64,000 bases of DNA from Syntrophomonas sp. UBA1368 (lineage in GTDB: Bacteria > Bacillota > Syntrophomonadia > Syntrophomonadales > Syntrophomonadaceae), in the NCBI GenBank assembly GCA_002305965.1, contig DBRM01000080.1, positions 6,238 to 70,237 of the forward strand, given 5' to 3'. Both the position numbers and the translations under genes were made by a program. Position 1 is the stretch's first letter; each line of letters starts with the position of its first letter. Shown here piece by piece: positions 12,679 through 18,948 of the stretch. The notes beneath the pieces are model-generated. The model ran no database searches, was not told where the DNA came from, and was given only the letters and a program-made list of their open reading frames with translations.

Positions 12679-12715
12679 CATCGCCCATAGATCAATATTG
12701 ATTTCACCATGCAGA

Positions 12716-12733
12716 GGATACGCCATTGCATCC
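12716..12733 (-). promoter_or_regulatory. Candidate ANTAR-type hexaloop hairpin
   Basis: The minus-strand sequence GGATGCAATGGCGTATCC folds into a six-pair stem (one G-U) closed by C-G over the six-base loop AAUGGC. ANTAR-protein targets are paired hairpins with hexaloops having A at position 1 and G at position 4, which this loop satisfies. The partner hairpin upstream (loop UUGGCG) is imperfect, so this is a candidate only. Confidence 0.4.
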
Positions 12734-12785
12734 ATCAGCATCATTTTATATGCTTCCCGCCAAGCAAGCAAGATCTAAGGGAAAG

Positions 12786-12802
12786 ATATAATGTATACAT
12801 TG
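12786..12802 (-). promoter_or_regulatory. Shared GTATAC motif, gltB copy
   Basis: On the plus strand AAAGATATAATGTATAC (from 12782) differs at one base from the same stretch before the ANTAR gene (17277-17293). It may be a promoter -10 region (TATACA/TACATT) or a regulator site; no good -35 lies upstream. Confidence 0.35.
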
Positions 12803-12804
12803 AA

Positions 12805-14133
12805 TTAAAATTTACATAGGTAGTTGCTGACTTCCCAGGGGGTTACCTGAATGTTGTAATCATTCCATTCTTCCAGTTTGCCCTGCCGGAACTTTTCATA
12901 TATGTGACTTCCCAATGCTCCTTGAATCAGTTCGCTGCCATCCAGTTCATTTATAGCTTCCAGCAAATTGCCGGGAAGACTTCCAATGCCCAGCATTTGC
13001 CGTTCCTCTTCCTCCATTTTATAAATATTACGATCAACTGCTGCCGGGGGTTCTATTTTGTTCTTAATACCGTCCAGCCCGGCTGTAAGCATTACCGCCA
13101 GGGCAAGATACGGGTTGCAGGTTGGATCCGGATTCCTCACTTCGATACGCGTGCTGGCCCCTCTTTTAGCCGGAACTCTTACCAAACAACTTCGATTGGC
13201 TCCTGACCAGGCAATATTGACCGGGGCTTCATATCCGGGAACCAATCTTTTGTAAGAATTTACGGTAGGATTGGTTATTGCTGTGAAAGAACGAGCATGC
13301 TTTAAAATGCCGCCCATGTAATATCTGGCTGTATCACTCAGTTGATCAGCTCCATTCGGATCATAAAAAGAATTCTGCCCGTCCTTGAACAAGGACTGGT
13401 GGGTATGCATGCCCGAACCGTTGATGCCGAAAATCGGTTTGGGCATAAAAGAAGCGTGTAATCCATGGCGCTGTGCGATAGAGCGGACTACCAGCTTGAA
13501 TGTCATAATGGCATCCGCCACAAGCAAGGCATCACCGTATCTGAAATCAATTTCATGCTGTCCGGGAGCTACTTCATGATGGGACGCTTCAATCTCAAAA
13601 CCCATTTCTTCCAAGGTGGTATCCATGTCCCGACGGGCATTTTCTCCCAGGTCAGCCGGGGCCAGATCGAAATAACCAGCCTCGTCCTGAACCTGAGTAG
13701 TAGCATGGCCTTTTTCATCAGACAGGAATAAGAAGAATTCAGCTTCCGGACCTACATTCATTGTATAGCCCAGATCATGGGCTTCTTTTAATACTCTTTT
13801 TAAATTATTGCGGGGACAGCCCATAAAAGGGCTGCCATCTGGCAGATAGATATCACATATCAGCCGGGCTACCTTCCCATTGGCAGAACGCCAGGGAAAA
13901 ATCACAAAGGTGTCCAAATCCGGTACAAGATACATATCCGATTCGGAAATATCAGCAAATCCGTTGATCGAAGAACCATCAAACATTATTTCCCCATCCA
14001 GGGCTTTTTCCACCTGGCTGATGGGTACAGCCAAATTTTTCATGACGCCGGCGATATCTGTGAACTGCAGTCTTAAAAATCTTACATCATTCTCTTTCAC
14101 CAGTTTGAGAATATCCGCTTTTTTGTTTTTCAT
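12805..14133 (-). CDS. glnA: Glutamine synthetase type I
   Basis: GlnA condenses glutamate, ammonia and ATP to glutamine. At 442 residues it is the short GSI-alpha form. Visible motifs are [21 protein letters not shown], the metal-binding [16 protein letters not shown], the ATP site [15 protein letters not shown] and [19 protein letters not shown]. The adenylylation loop of the GSI-beta type is absent, so regulation by adenylyltransferase is unlikely. The ATG follows AAAAGGAGAGATAAAGA. It heads the block of glutamate synthase, nadE and carAB and has a 358-base leader with terminator-like structure. Confidence 0.97.
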   Translation of the reverse strand: MKNKKADILKLVKENDVRFLRLQFTDIAGVMKNLAVPISQVEKALDGEIMFDGSSINGFADISESDMYLVPDLDTFVIFPWRSANGKVARLICDIYLPDGSPFMGCPRNNLKRVLKEAHDLGYTMNVGPEAEFFLFLSDEKGHATTQVQDEAGYFDLAPADLGENARRDMDTTLEEMGFEIEASHHEVAPGQHEIDFRYGDALLVADAIMTFKLVVRSIAQRHGLHASFMPKPIFGINGSGMHTHQSLFKDGQNSFYDPNGADQLSDTARYYMGGILKHARSFTAITNPTVNSYKRLVPGYEAPVNIAWSGANRSCLVRVPAKRGASTRIEVRNPDPTCNPYLALAVMLTAGLDGIKNKIEPPAAVDRNIYKMEEEERQMLGIGSLPGNLLEAINELDGSELIQGALGSHIYEKFRQGKLEEWNDYNIQVTPWEVSNYLCKF

Positions 14134-14328
14134 TCTTTATCTCTCCTTTTAAGTTTTTATTCAATCGTTCTTAATCAATAACTCAGGCCAAATCCTTATA
14201 TAATCTTCGATATGGTTCTTTTTCCTGGTCTGGTTTTCTGCTTTGATATTTTTAATGATGTCCTCAGACTTACAATCAATAAATTTTCAATCTATCCGTT
14301 TCTGCCACAATTCATCATCACCTGCCCC

Positions 14329-14392
14329 AAAAAAATAAGTGCCCGCAGCATTGACCCAAACCAATCAGGTCTTCGCGCAGACACCTTCGTCT
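14329..14392 (-). promoter_or_regulatory. Candidate attenuator (competing hairpins) in the glnA leader
   Basis: One fold is AGAC-GAAGGT-GTCT (14379-14392), a four-pair stem with a hexaloop. It competes with a nine-pair stem GTGTCTGCG/TGCGGGCAC (14376-14384 with 14339-14347), enclosing a GACC/GGTC hairpin and followed by TTATTTTTTT. The second looks like an intrinsic terminator, the first like an antiterminator stem. The hexaloop has G at position 4 but G, not A, at position 1. Confidence 0.4.
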
Positions 14393-14466
14393 CGAATTTA
14401 TCTTTTCTTTTTTACAAGTACAAGTATATGTTACTTACGATAAAATACAATAGCTATTTCCTTATA

Positions 14467-14479
14467 ATATTGTATACCT
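14467..14479 (-). promoter_or_regulatory. Shared GTATAC motif, glnA copy
   Basis: The plus-strand 13-mer ATATTGTATACCT is identical to the copy before the ANTAR gene (17284-17296). On the minus strand it reads AGGTATACAATAT, and TATACA or TACAAT could be a -10 box; the -35 region is weak, so an activator or operator role is possible. Confidence 0.4.
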
Positions 14480-14491
14480 ATATTTTGCAGG

Positions 14492-15667
14492 TCAGAAGCT
14501 TACTTTTCCCAAAACCGAATACATCCGCTCAAAAGCCTCAGCGATCCTGGCTTTATCAGCAGTCAGCGCAATCCTGAAATAGCCTTCACCATGCTTGCCG
14601 TAACCGTTGCCCGGAGTTATCACAACAGACGATTTTTCTAAAATATACTCGGCAAAGCTATCGGAAGTAAATTCTGGCGGAACTTTGGCCCAAAGATAAA
14701 AACTGGCTCTGGGATTATCAATTTTCCAGCCCATCCGTTCCAGTCCTTTGATTGCCTCATCTCTTCTTTCCTGATAGATCATTTTCATTTTGCTGACCGA
14801 ATCCTGAGGGCCGCTTAAAGCCTCTATAGCTGCATATTGAACCGGCTGAAATACTCCTGAATCTACATTGGATTTAAATCTACCCATAATTTCAATTGCT
14901 TCCTTGTTGCCAACAATCCAACCTATACGCCATCCCGTCATGTTATAGGTTTTTGATAATGAATGAAACTCGATTCCCACCTCCTTTGCACCTTCAGCCT
15001 GCATAAAGCTCGGCATTTTAAGACCGTCAAAACTGATCTCTGAATAAGCTGCATCATGACAGACCAGAATGTCGTATGATTTGGCAAATTCAACTGCCTC
15101 ATTAAAGAAGCCAATATCACATACTGCGCCGGTGGGGTTGTTGGGGTAATTTATAAACAGTAATTTTGCTCTCCTGGCTGCCTCGGAAGGTATATCTGAA
15201 AATTGAGGCAGAAATTTATTCTCTTCTGTTAAAGGTAATATATATGGCTGCCCATTCGCTAAAAGGGTAGCAATATTATAGACCGGATAAGCCGGATCAG
15301 GAATCAGGCTTATATCTCCGGGATTTAAGAACGCAAATGCTACATGGGCCAGCCCTTCTTTGGAGCCCAGCAGTGACACTACTTCCTTTTCAGGATCCAG
15401 TTCCACATCAAAGCGCTTTTTATACCATCCGGCCACTGCCTGGCGGTAAGCCAGCAGCCCAACTGAACTGGGATAACGGTGATTTTCCGTGTCATATACG
15501 GAGGCAGCAATTGTGTCTATGATATTTTTAGGAGTTGGTATATCAGGGTCACCTATTCCTAAATTAATCACGTCACGGCCTTCCGCCTGTGCCTGGGCAA
15601 TTTTTCTTTCAATACGGGCAAACAAGTAGGCAGGTAAATTCTGCATTGCATTATTTGCTGTTATCAT
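14492..15667 (-). CDS. dapL: LL-diaminopimelate aminotransferase (class I/II PLP aminotransferase)
   Basis: DapL converts tetrahydrodipicolinate directly to LL-diaminopimelate with glutamate as amino donor. The 391-residue protein shows [11 protein letters not shown], the substrate segment PNNPTGA and the PLP lysine in [15 protein letters not shown]. The ATG at 15667 follows AGGGAGGAAATTGT. A true dapF lies 18 bases upstream on the same strand, which supports the lysine/peptidoglycan role over a generic aminotransferase. Its product LL-DAP is the DapF substrate. Confidence 0.88.
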   Translation of the reverse strand: MITANNAMQNLPAYLFARIERKIAQAQAEGRDVINLGIGDPDIPTPKNIIDTIAASVYDTENHRYPSSVGLLAYRQAVAGWYKKRFDVELDPEKEVVSLLGSKEGLAHVAFAFLNPGDISLIPDPAYPVYNIATLLANGQPYILPLTEENKFLPQFSDIPSEAARRAKLLFINYPNNPTGAVCDIGFFNEAVEFAKSYDILVCHDAAYSEISFDGLKMPSFMQAEGAKEVGIEFHSLSKTYNMTGWRIGWIVGNKEAIEIMGRFKSNVDSGVFQPVQYAAIEALSGPQDSVSKMKMIYQERRDEAIKGLERMGWKIDNPRASFYLWAKVPPEFTSDSFAEYILEKSSVVITPGNGYGKHGEGYFRIALTADKARIAEAFERMYSVLGKVSF

Positions 15668-15685
15668 ACAATTTCCTCCCTGTCA

Positions 15686-16519
15686 TCAAATATTCAGCTC
15701 AATACTGCCCTTGTATACATGAGTTGCAGGTCCGGTCATATATACATGATTGTCAGATTCCTGCCACTCAATCAGCAAATCTCCTCCGGGCAGATGAACT
15801 GTAGCTTTCCTCTCGCTTTGGCCATTCAATACCGCAGCCACCAGTGTTGCACAGGCACCTGTCCCGCAGGCTTGAGTTATCCCTGCTCCTCTCTCCCATA
15901 CGATCAGTGATATATCCGCAGGATCATTTACCTGAACAAACTCCACATTGGTACGAGCTGGAAAGCAGCTATGATTCTCAATCAAAGGACCCCATTTGGC
16001 GACATCGATCTTATTGATATCTTCTGTTAAAATAATGCAGTGCGGGTTTCCCATGGATACAATTGTAACTTCGAATGAAGCGTCGTTTATTTTGATAACG
16101 GTTTTAATATCTGATCCCAGCACAGGAATACTGGCCGGCTCCAATATCGGCTCACCCATATCAACTCTTACCAAAAGGTTTTGTTCACACCCGCTTAGTA
16201 TTTCCGGATACTTAACTCCCGCCTGTGTTTTAACTGCCACAGGATTCTTGTTTGTTATCCTGTTCTGCCAGGCGTATTGAGCCACACATCTTATAGCATT
16301 CCCGCACATTTCTGCTTCACTTCCATCAGGATTAAATATCCTCATGAATAAATCAGTGTCTTCACCGCAGCCAAATGCGACCAGACCATCAGCTCCTATA
16401 CCGTAATAACGATCACACAATTGAACGGCATACTGTTGAAGTACTTCGGCCTCCTGCCAGCTTGCCACGTGGGTAATAACAAAATCATTTCCCAAACCGT
16501 GCATTTTAACAAATTCCAT
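15686..16519 (-). CDS. dapF: Diaminopimelate epimerase
   Basis: DapF interconverts LL- and meso-diaminopimelate. All hallmarks are present in 277 residues: KMHGLGNDFV, GIGADGLVAFG, the first catalytic Cys in DGSEAEMCGNAIRCVA and the second in QACGTGACATLVAAV. It is the complete, canonical counterpart of the DapF-like tail on CarB in this window. It lies 18 bases before dapL and 43 bases after the ANTAR gene on the same strand. Confidence 0.97.
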   Translation of the reverse strand: MEFVKMHGLGNDFVITHVASWQEAEVLQQYAVQLCDRYYGIGADGLVAFGCGEDTDLFMRIFNPDGSEAEMCGNAIRCVAQYAWQNRITNKNPVAVKTQAGVKYPEILSGCEQNLLVRVDMGEPILEPASIPVLGSDIKTVIKINDASFEVTIVSMGNPHCIILTEDINKIDVAKWGPLIENHSCFPARTNVEFVQVNDPADISLIVWERGAGITQACGTGACATLVAAVLNGQSERKATVHLPGGDLLIEWQESDNHVYMTGPATHVYKGSIELNI

Positions 16520-16562
16520 CCTTTATCCTCCCGTTAACTTTCCATTAATTCCGCCTGATTTC

Positions 16563-17117
16563 TTAGGCATCTGTCTCAATAACAGCGCAGGCAATCTTTA
16601 TCAAACTGGTTGACTTATCCATACTGAGCTTACGCATTTTACTGTAAGCTTCCTCTTCACTGATTCCCATTTGCTTCATAAGTACGCCTTTCGCCTTCTC
16701 GATCATCTTACGGTTTTCCAGGTTTTCCCGCATTTTGTTGACTTCATTTCTCATTGAGTTAAAGCGCTGATGGTAAAGCAAACATATTTCCACTGCTGAC
16801 AAAAGGGTTTCCGGTGAAAAAGGTTTCATTATCTGTGGTAATTTATCCGTTGAGTAACTTCGCAAATCATCGGTTAATATAAGTACAGCAGCTAACTGGT
16901 CATATTCAATTATGCCCGCTGCTTCGAGAATACTGCCACCTTCAATATCACTGGCTATAATAACCAAATCCGGGAACAGTCTGCGGGTTTCGCGCAGAAG
17001 CTCAGGCACATTGTTCACTTCCCCTGCTATGCTGTATCCGTATTTAATCAGTATTGTTTTCAATGAATTCCTGGTTATCACATTGCCCTCTGCTATTATT
17101 ATTTTTGCCTTTGGCAA
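16563..17117 (-). CDS. ANTAR-domain RNA-binding response regulator (NasT-like)
   Basis: The 184-residue protein has an N-terminal CheY-like domain (1-115) and a C-terminal ANTAR domain (about 120-180: RKMIEKAKGVLMKQMGISEE, AYSKMRKLSMD). ANTAR proteins bind paired RNA hairpins and prevent transcription termination, often in nitrogen genes. The receiver looks degenerate: Ala55 occupies the usual phospho-Asp position (PDLVIIASD) and one acidic-pocket residue is Gly11, although the T and KP motifs (LILTDD, KPFSPETL) remain. The TTG start follows AGGTGATGGCAT. No partner kinase is nearby. Neighbouring glnA and gltB leaders carry hairpins and terminators, which makes them the likely targets; this is inference. 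Confidence 0.88.
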   Translation of the reverse strand: MPKAKIIIAEGNVITRNSLKTILIKYGYSIAGEVNNVPELLRETRRLFPDLVIIASDIEGGSILEAAGIIEYDQLAAVLILTDDLRSYSTDKLPQIMKPFSPETLLSAVEICLLYHQRFNSMRNEVNKMRENLENRKMIEKAKGVLMKQMGISEEEAYSKMRKLSMDKSTSLIKIACAVIETDA

Positions 17118-17135
17118 ATGCCATCACCTGCCTTA

Positions 17136-17205
17136 ATAAAAATAAGGGTGCTTAAGCCGCAGCTTTTTTTTTTAAAACCTGCACCTCAAGGACACCCTCA
17201 TCCTT
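17136..17205 (-). promoter_or_regulatory. Candidate attenuator in the ANTAR-gene leader
   Basis: On the minus strand AAGGAT-GAGGGT-GTCCTT (17188-17205) forms a six-pair hairpin with a hexaloop. Its GGGTG can instead pair with CACCC (17146-17150), or GGTGC (17181-17185) with GCACC, around an inner AAGC-TGCG-GCTT hairpin, followed by TTATTTTTATT. The layout resembles the glnA leader and suggests autoregulation; not verified by folding software. Confidence 0.35.
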
Positions 17206-17283
17206 TCATTAAACTATTCAATTACTATTCACATTTGTATTATTATGTTTAAAAATAATAAATGCAACCTAATTACAAAAGAT

Positions 17284-17296
17284 ATATTGTATACCT
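17284..17296 (-). promoter_or_regulatory. Shared GTATAC motif, ANTAR-gene copy
   Basis: The 13-mer ATATTGTATACCT (plus strand) is identical to that upstream of glnA, and the overlapping 17-mer AAAGATATATTGTATAC matches the gltB leader with one mismatch. Confidence 0.4.
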
Positions 17297-17374
17297 TTTA
17301 TTTCAAATATTAACCACTGCTCAGACTTTAAATTTATCTGCTATACCATGCCGTATAAGCATGGATCATGAAAA

Positions 17375-17399
17375 CAAGCCATCCCATGAGGATGGCTTG
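17375..17399 (-). terminator. purA terminator
   Basis: A perfect 10-bp stem (CAAGCCATCC/GGATGGCTTG) with a five-base loop is followed by TTTTC on the minus strand, 39 bases after the purA stop. Confidence 0.7.
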
Positions 17400-17437
17400 C
17401 ATACATATTAATATCCACGTCAGAAATTTAACGGATG

Positions 17438-18715
17438 CTAAAAAAGCTTATTGCCAATAATTGTTTGCGCTCTTTTGGGTCCTACTGCGATCAGGGAGTA
17501 TTTAACCCCTGTAAGTTCCTCAATTTTCTCAATATACTCCCGGGCTTTTAGCGGAAGTTCTTCATAAGTGGTGGCACCGGTTATGTCCTGTTGCCAGCCA
17601 GGCATTTCAATATATTCCGGGGTACATGCTGCCAACACATCTGCGTTTTCAGGAAACTCAGTTAATAATGTACCTTTGTATTTATAACCCACACAAATTT
17701 TGATGGTTTCAAAAGTATCCAGTACATCCAGTTTGGTAATAGCAAAATCAGTCAAGCCGTTAATTCTGACTGCATATCGCAATATAACCGCATCCAGCCA
17801 TCCACAACGCCTGGCCCTTCCTGTAGTGGTACCGAATTCTGCACCTCTGGCTCTCAGCAACTCTCCGTCAGCATCAAAAAGTTCTGTGGGGAATGGTCCT
17901 TCTCCTACCCGGGTAGTATAAGCTTTTGCTACACCCAGAACCCGGCTTATGCAAGTGGGCCCGATGCCGGCTCCGGTGCAAGCCCCGCCGGCAATGGGGT
18001 GGGACGATGTAACATATGGATAGGTACCATGATCGATATCCAGCAAGGTTCCCTGCGCTCCTTCAAACAGCACTTTCTGTCCTGCTTGTATCGCTTGATA
18101 AACCAGGTAAGAAGTGTCTGCCAGGTATTTTTTCAGTTGTTCGGCCTGCCCGGACAATTGATCCAGCAGATCCTGATAATGAAATCCTTTTTCATGATAG
18201 ATCTCTTCGATGATCCGGTTTTTATATTCTACCTGGGCTTTGAATCTGGCTTTAAAGTTATCGGTCAATTCAACCAGATCGCTCATCCTGAAGCCGATAC
18301 GATTGATTTTATCTGCGTAAGTCGGTCCGATTCCTCTTTTGGTTGTACCAATTTTACTGCTGCGTTCTTCCAATTCATCGATCTTTTTATGATAGGGCAT
18401 AACCACCGGAGCTCTCAGACTGATCTTCAAATTATCCGTACTGATTCCTCTTTCATTCAACCCCTTGATTTCCTCGAGCAGCTTTTCCATGTCAACCACG
18501 ACACCGTTGCCGACTACACAAAGTGTCTCGGGGTACAAAATGCCTGAAGGAATAAGATGGAGCTTGAATTGCTCATGGGCTACTTCTACAGTGTGTCCGG
18601 CATTGCTCCCGCCCTGATATCGGACCACACAGTTCGCCTGCTCGGCAAGAAAATCAGTTATTTTCCCCTTGCCTTCATCTCCCCATTGTGCGCCAACCAG
18701 TACCACTGCTGACAT
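17438..18715 (-). CDS. purA: Adenylosuccinate synthetase
   Basis: PurA joins IMP and aspartate using GTP, the first committed step to AMP. The 425-residue protein shows the P-loop region VLVGAQWGDEGKGKITD, SKIGTTKRGIGPTYADK and EGAQGTLLDIDHGTYPYVT. An ATG five codons upstream (18730) lies inside the ribosome site; the ATG at 18715 follows GGGGGGTG by five bases and fits the family N-terminus. It has its own promoter and terminator, so it is a single-gene unit. Confidence 0.96.
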   Translation of the reverse strand: MSAVVLVGAQWGDEGKGKITDFLAEQANCVVRYQGGSNAGHTVEVAHEQFKLHLIPSGILYPETLCVVGNGVVVDMEKLLEEIKGLNERGISTDNLKISLRAPVVMPYHKKIDELEERSSKIGTTKRGIGPTYADKINRIGFRMSDLVELTDNFKARFKAQVEYKNRIIEEIYHEKGFHYQDLLDQLSGQAEQLKKYLADTSYLVYQAIQAGQKVLFEGAQGTLLDIDHGTYPYVTSSHPIAGGACTGAGIGPTCISRVLGVAKAYTTRVGEGPFPTELFDADGELLRARGAEFGTTTGRARRCGWLDAVILRYAVRINGLTDFAITKLDVLDTFETIKICVGYKYKGTLLTEFPENADVLAACTPEYIEMPGWQQDITGATTYEELPLKAREYIEKIEELTGVKYSLIAVGPKRAQTIIGNKLF

Positions 18716-18813
18716 GGGTACACCCCCCATATTTATTGTCTGAACAAATTAACTGCATTTACAGGCAGCAATGACCGGATACATCATAAAACACCGGTCT
18801 GTACAGCAAACTA

Positions 18814-18842
18814 ATATTAGCAAAAGCACTATTGCCTGTCAA
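18814..18842 (-). promoter_or_regulatory. purA: purA promoter
   Basis: TTGACA (18837-18842), a 17-base spacer and TAATAT (18814-18819) on the minus strand form a near-consensus sigma-A promoter about 100 bases before purA. Confidence 0.8.
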
Positions 18843-18905
18843 TTAAAGTGAGCTCATTTTTGAGTATGTGTTCTGTATACTTTACGACTATCTGCCAAAG
18901 CAGAA

Positions 18906-18931
18906 GAAGCTGGCATTTTTATGCCAGCTTC
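18906..18931 (-). terminator. Terminator after the acyl-CoA synthetase gene
   Basis: A perfect 11-bp stem (GAAGCTGGCAT/ATGCCAGCTTC) with a four-base loop lies 18 bases past the stop; the following minus-strand run TTCTGCTTTG is only moderately T-rich. Confidence 0.6.
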
Positions 18932-18948
18932 CAGCATCCGCAGCCGGT

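Larger units (their letters stand above)
12538..12804 (-). promoter_or_regulatory. gltB leader RNA region with hairpins and attenuator
   Basis: The spacer between glnA and gltB has no convincing gene. Read on the minus strand it holds, in order, the GTATAC motif (12786-12802), a hairpin with arms GCTT/AAGC near 12741-12760, a hexaloop hairpin (12716-12733), an intrinsic terminator (12647-12678), a GC-rich stem (about 12591-12617, arms GCCGC/GCGGC), and the gltB ribosome site. A terminator inside the leader rather than right after glnA suggests conditional read-through. The likely controller is the ANTAR protein encoded at 16563-17117; this link is inferred. Confidence 0.5.
14134..14491 (-). 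promoter_or_regulatory. glnA leader region
   Basis: This 358-base stretch lies between dapL and glnA and has no recognised gene. On the minus strand it starts with the GTATAC motif (14467-14479), then a structured part (14329-14392), then about 165 bases to the glnA ribosome site. Within that last part, 14161-14286 is open for 41 codons (residues such as EDIIKNIKAENQ and HIEDYIRIWPELLIKND) but has no ATG/GTG/TTG near its beginning and no ribosome site, so it is not called as a gene; it may be a remnant or chance. Confidence 0.5.
17118..17437 (-). promoter_or_regulatory. Leader and spacer between purA and the ANTAR gene
   Basis: This 320-base region has no gene. It holds the purA terminator (17375-17399), a CCATGC/GCATGG inverted repeat (17347-17365), the GTATAC motif (17284-17296) and an attenuator-like leader (17136-17205) of the ANTAR gene. 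Confidence 0.5.

Noticed and set aside
12109..12701. 193-codon plus-strand frame opposite the start of gltB
   Set aside because: It lies antisense to the conserved GltB N-terminus and leader; no motif or ribosome site.
12586..12771. 61-codon minus-strand open frame between glnA and gltB
   Set aside because: It runs through the hexaloop hairpin and the terminator with its T run, has no ribosome site and an unlikely protein; the region is better read as leader RNA.
17999..18547. 182-codon plus-strand frame opposite purA
   Set aside because: Antisense shadow of a conserved enzyme.
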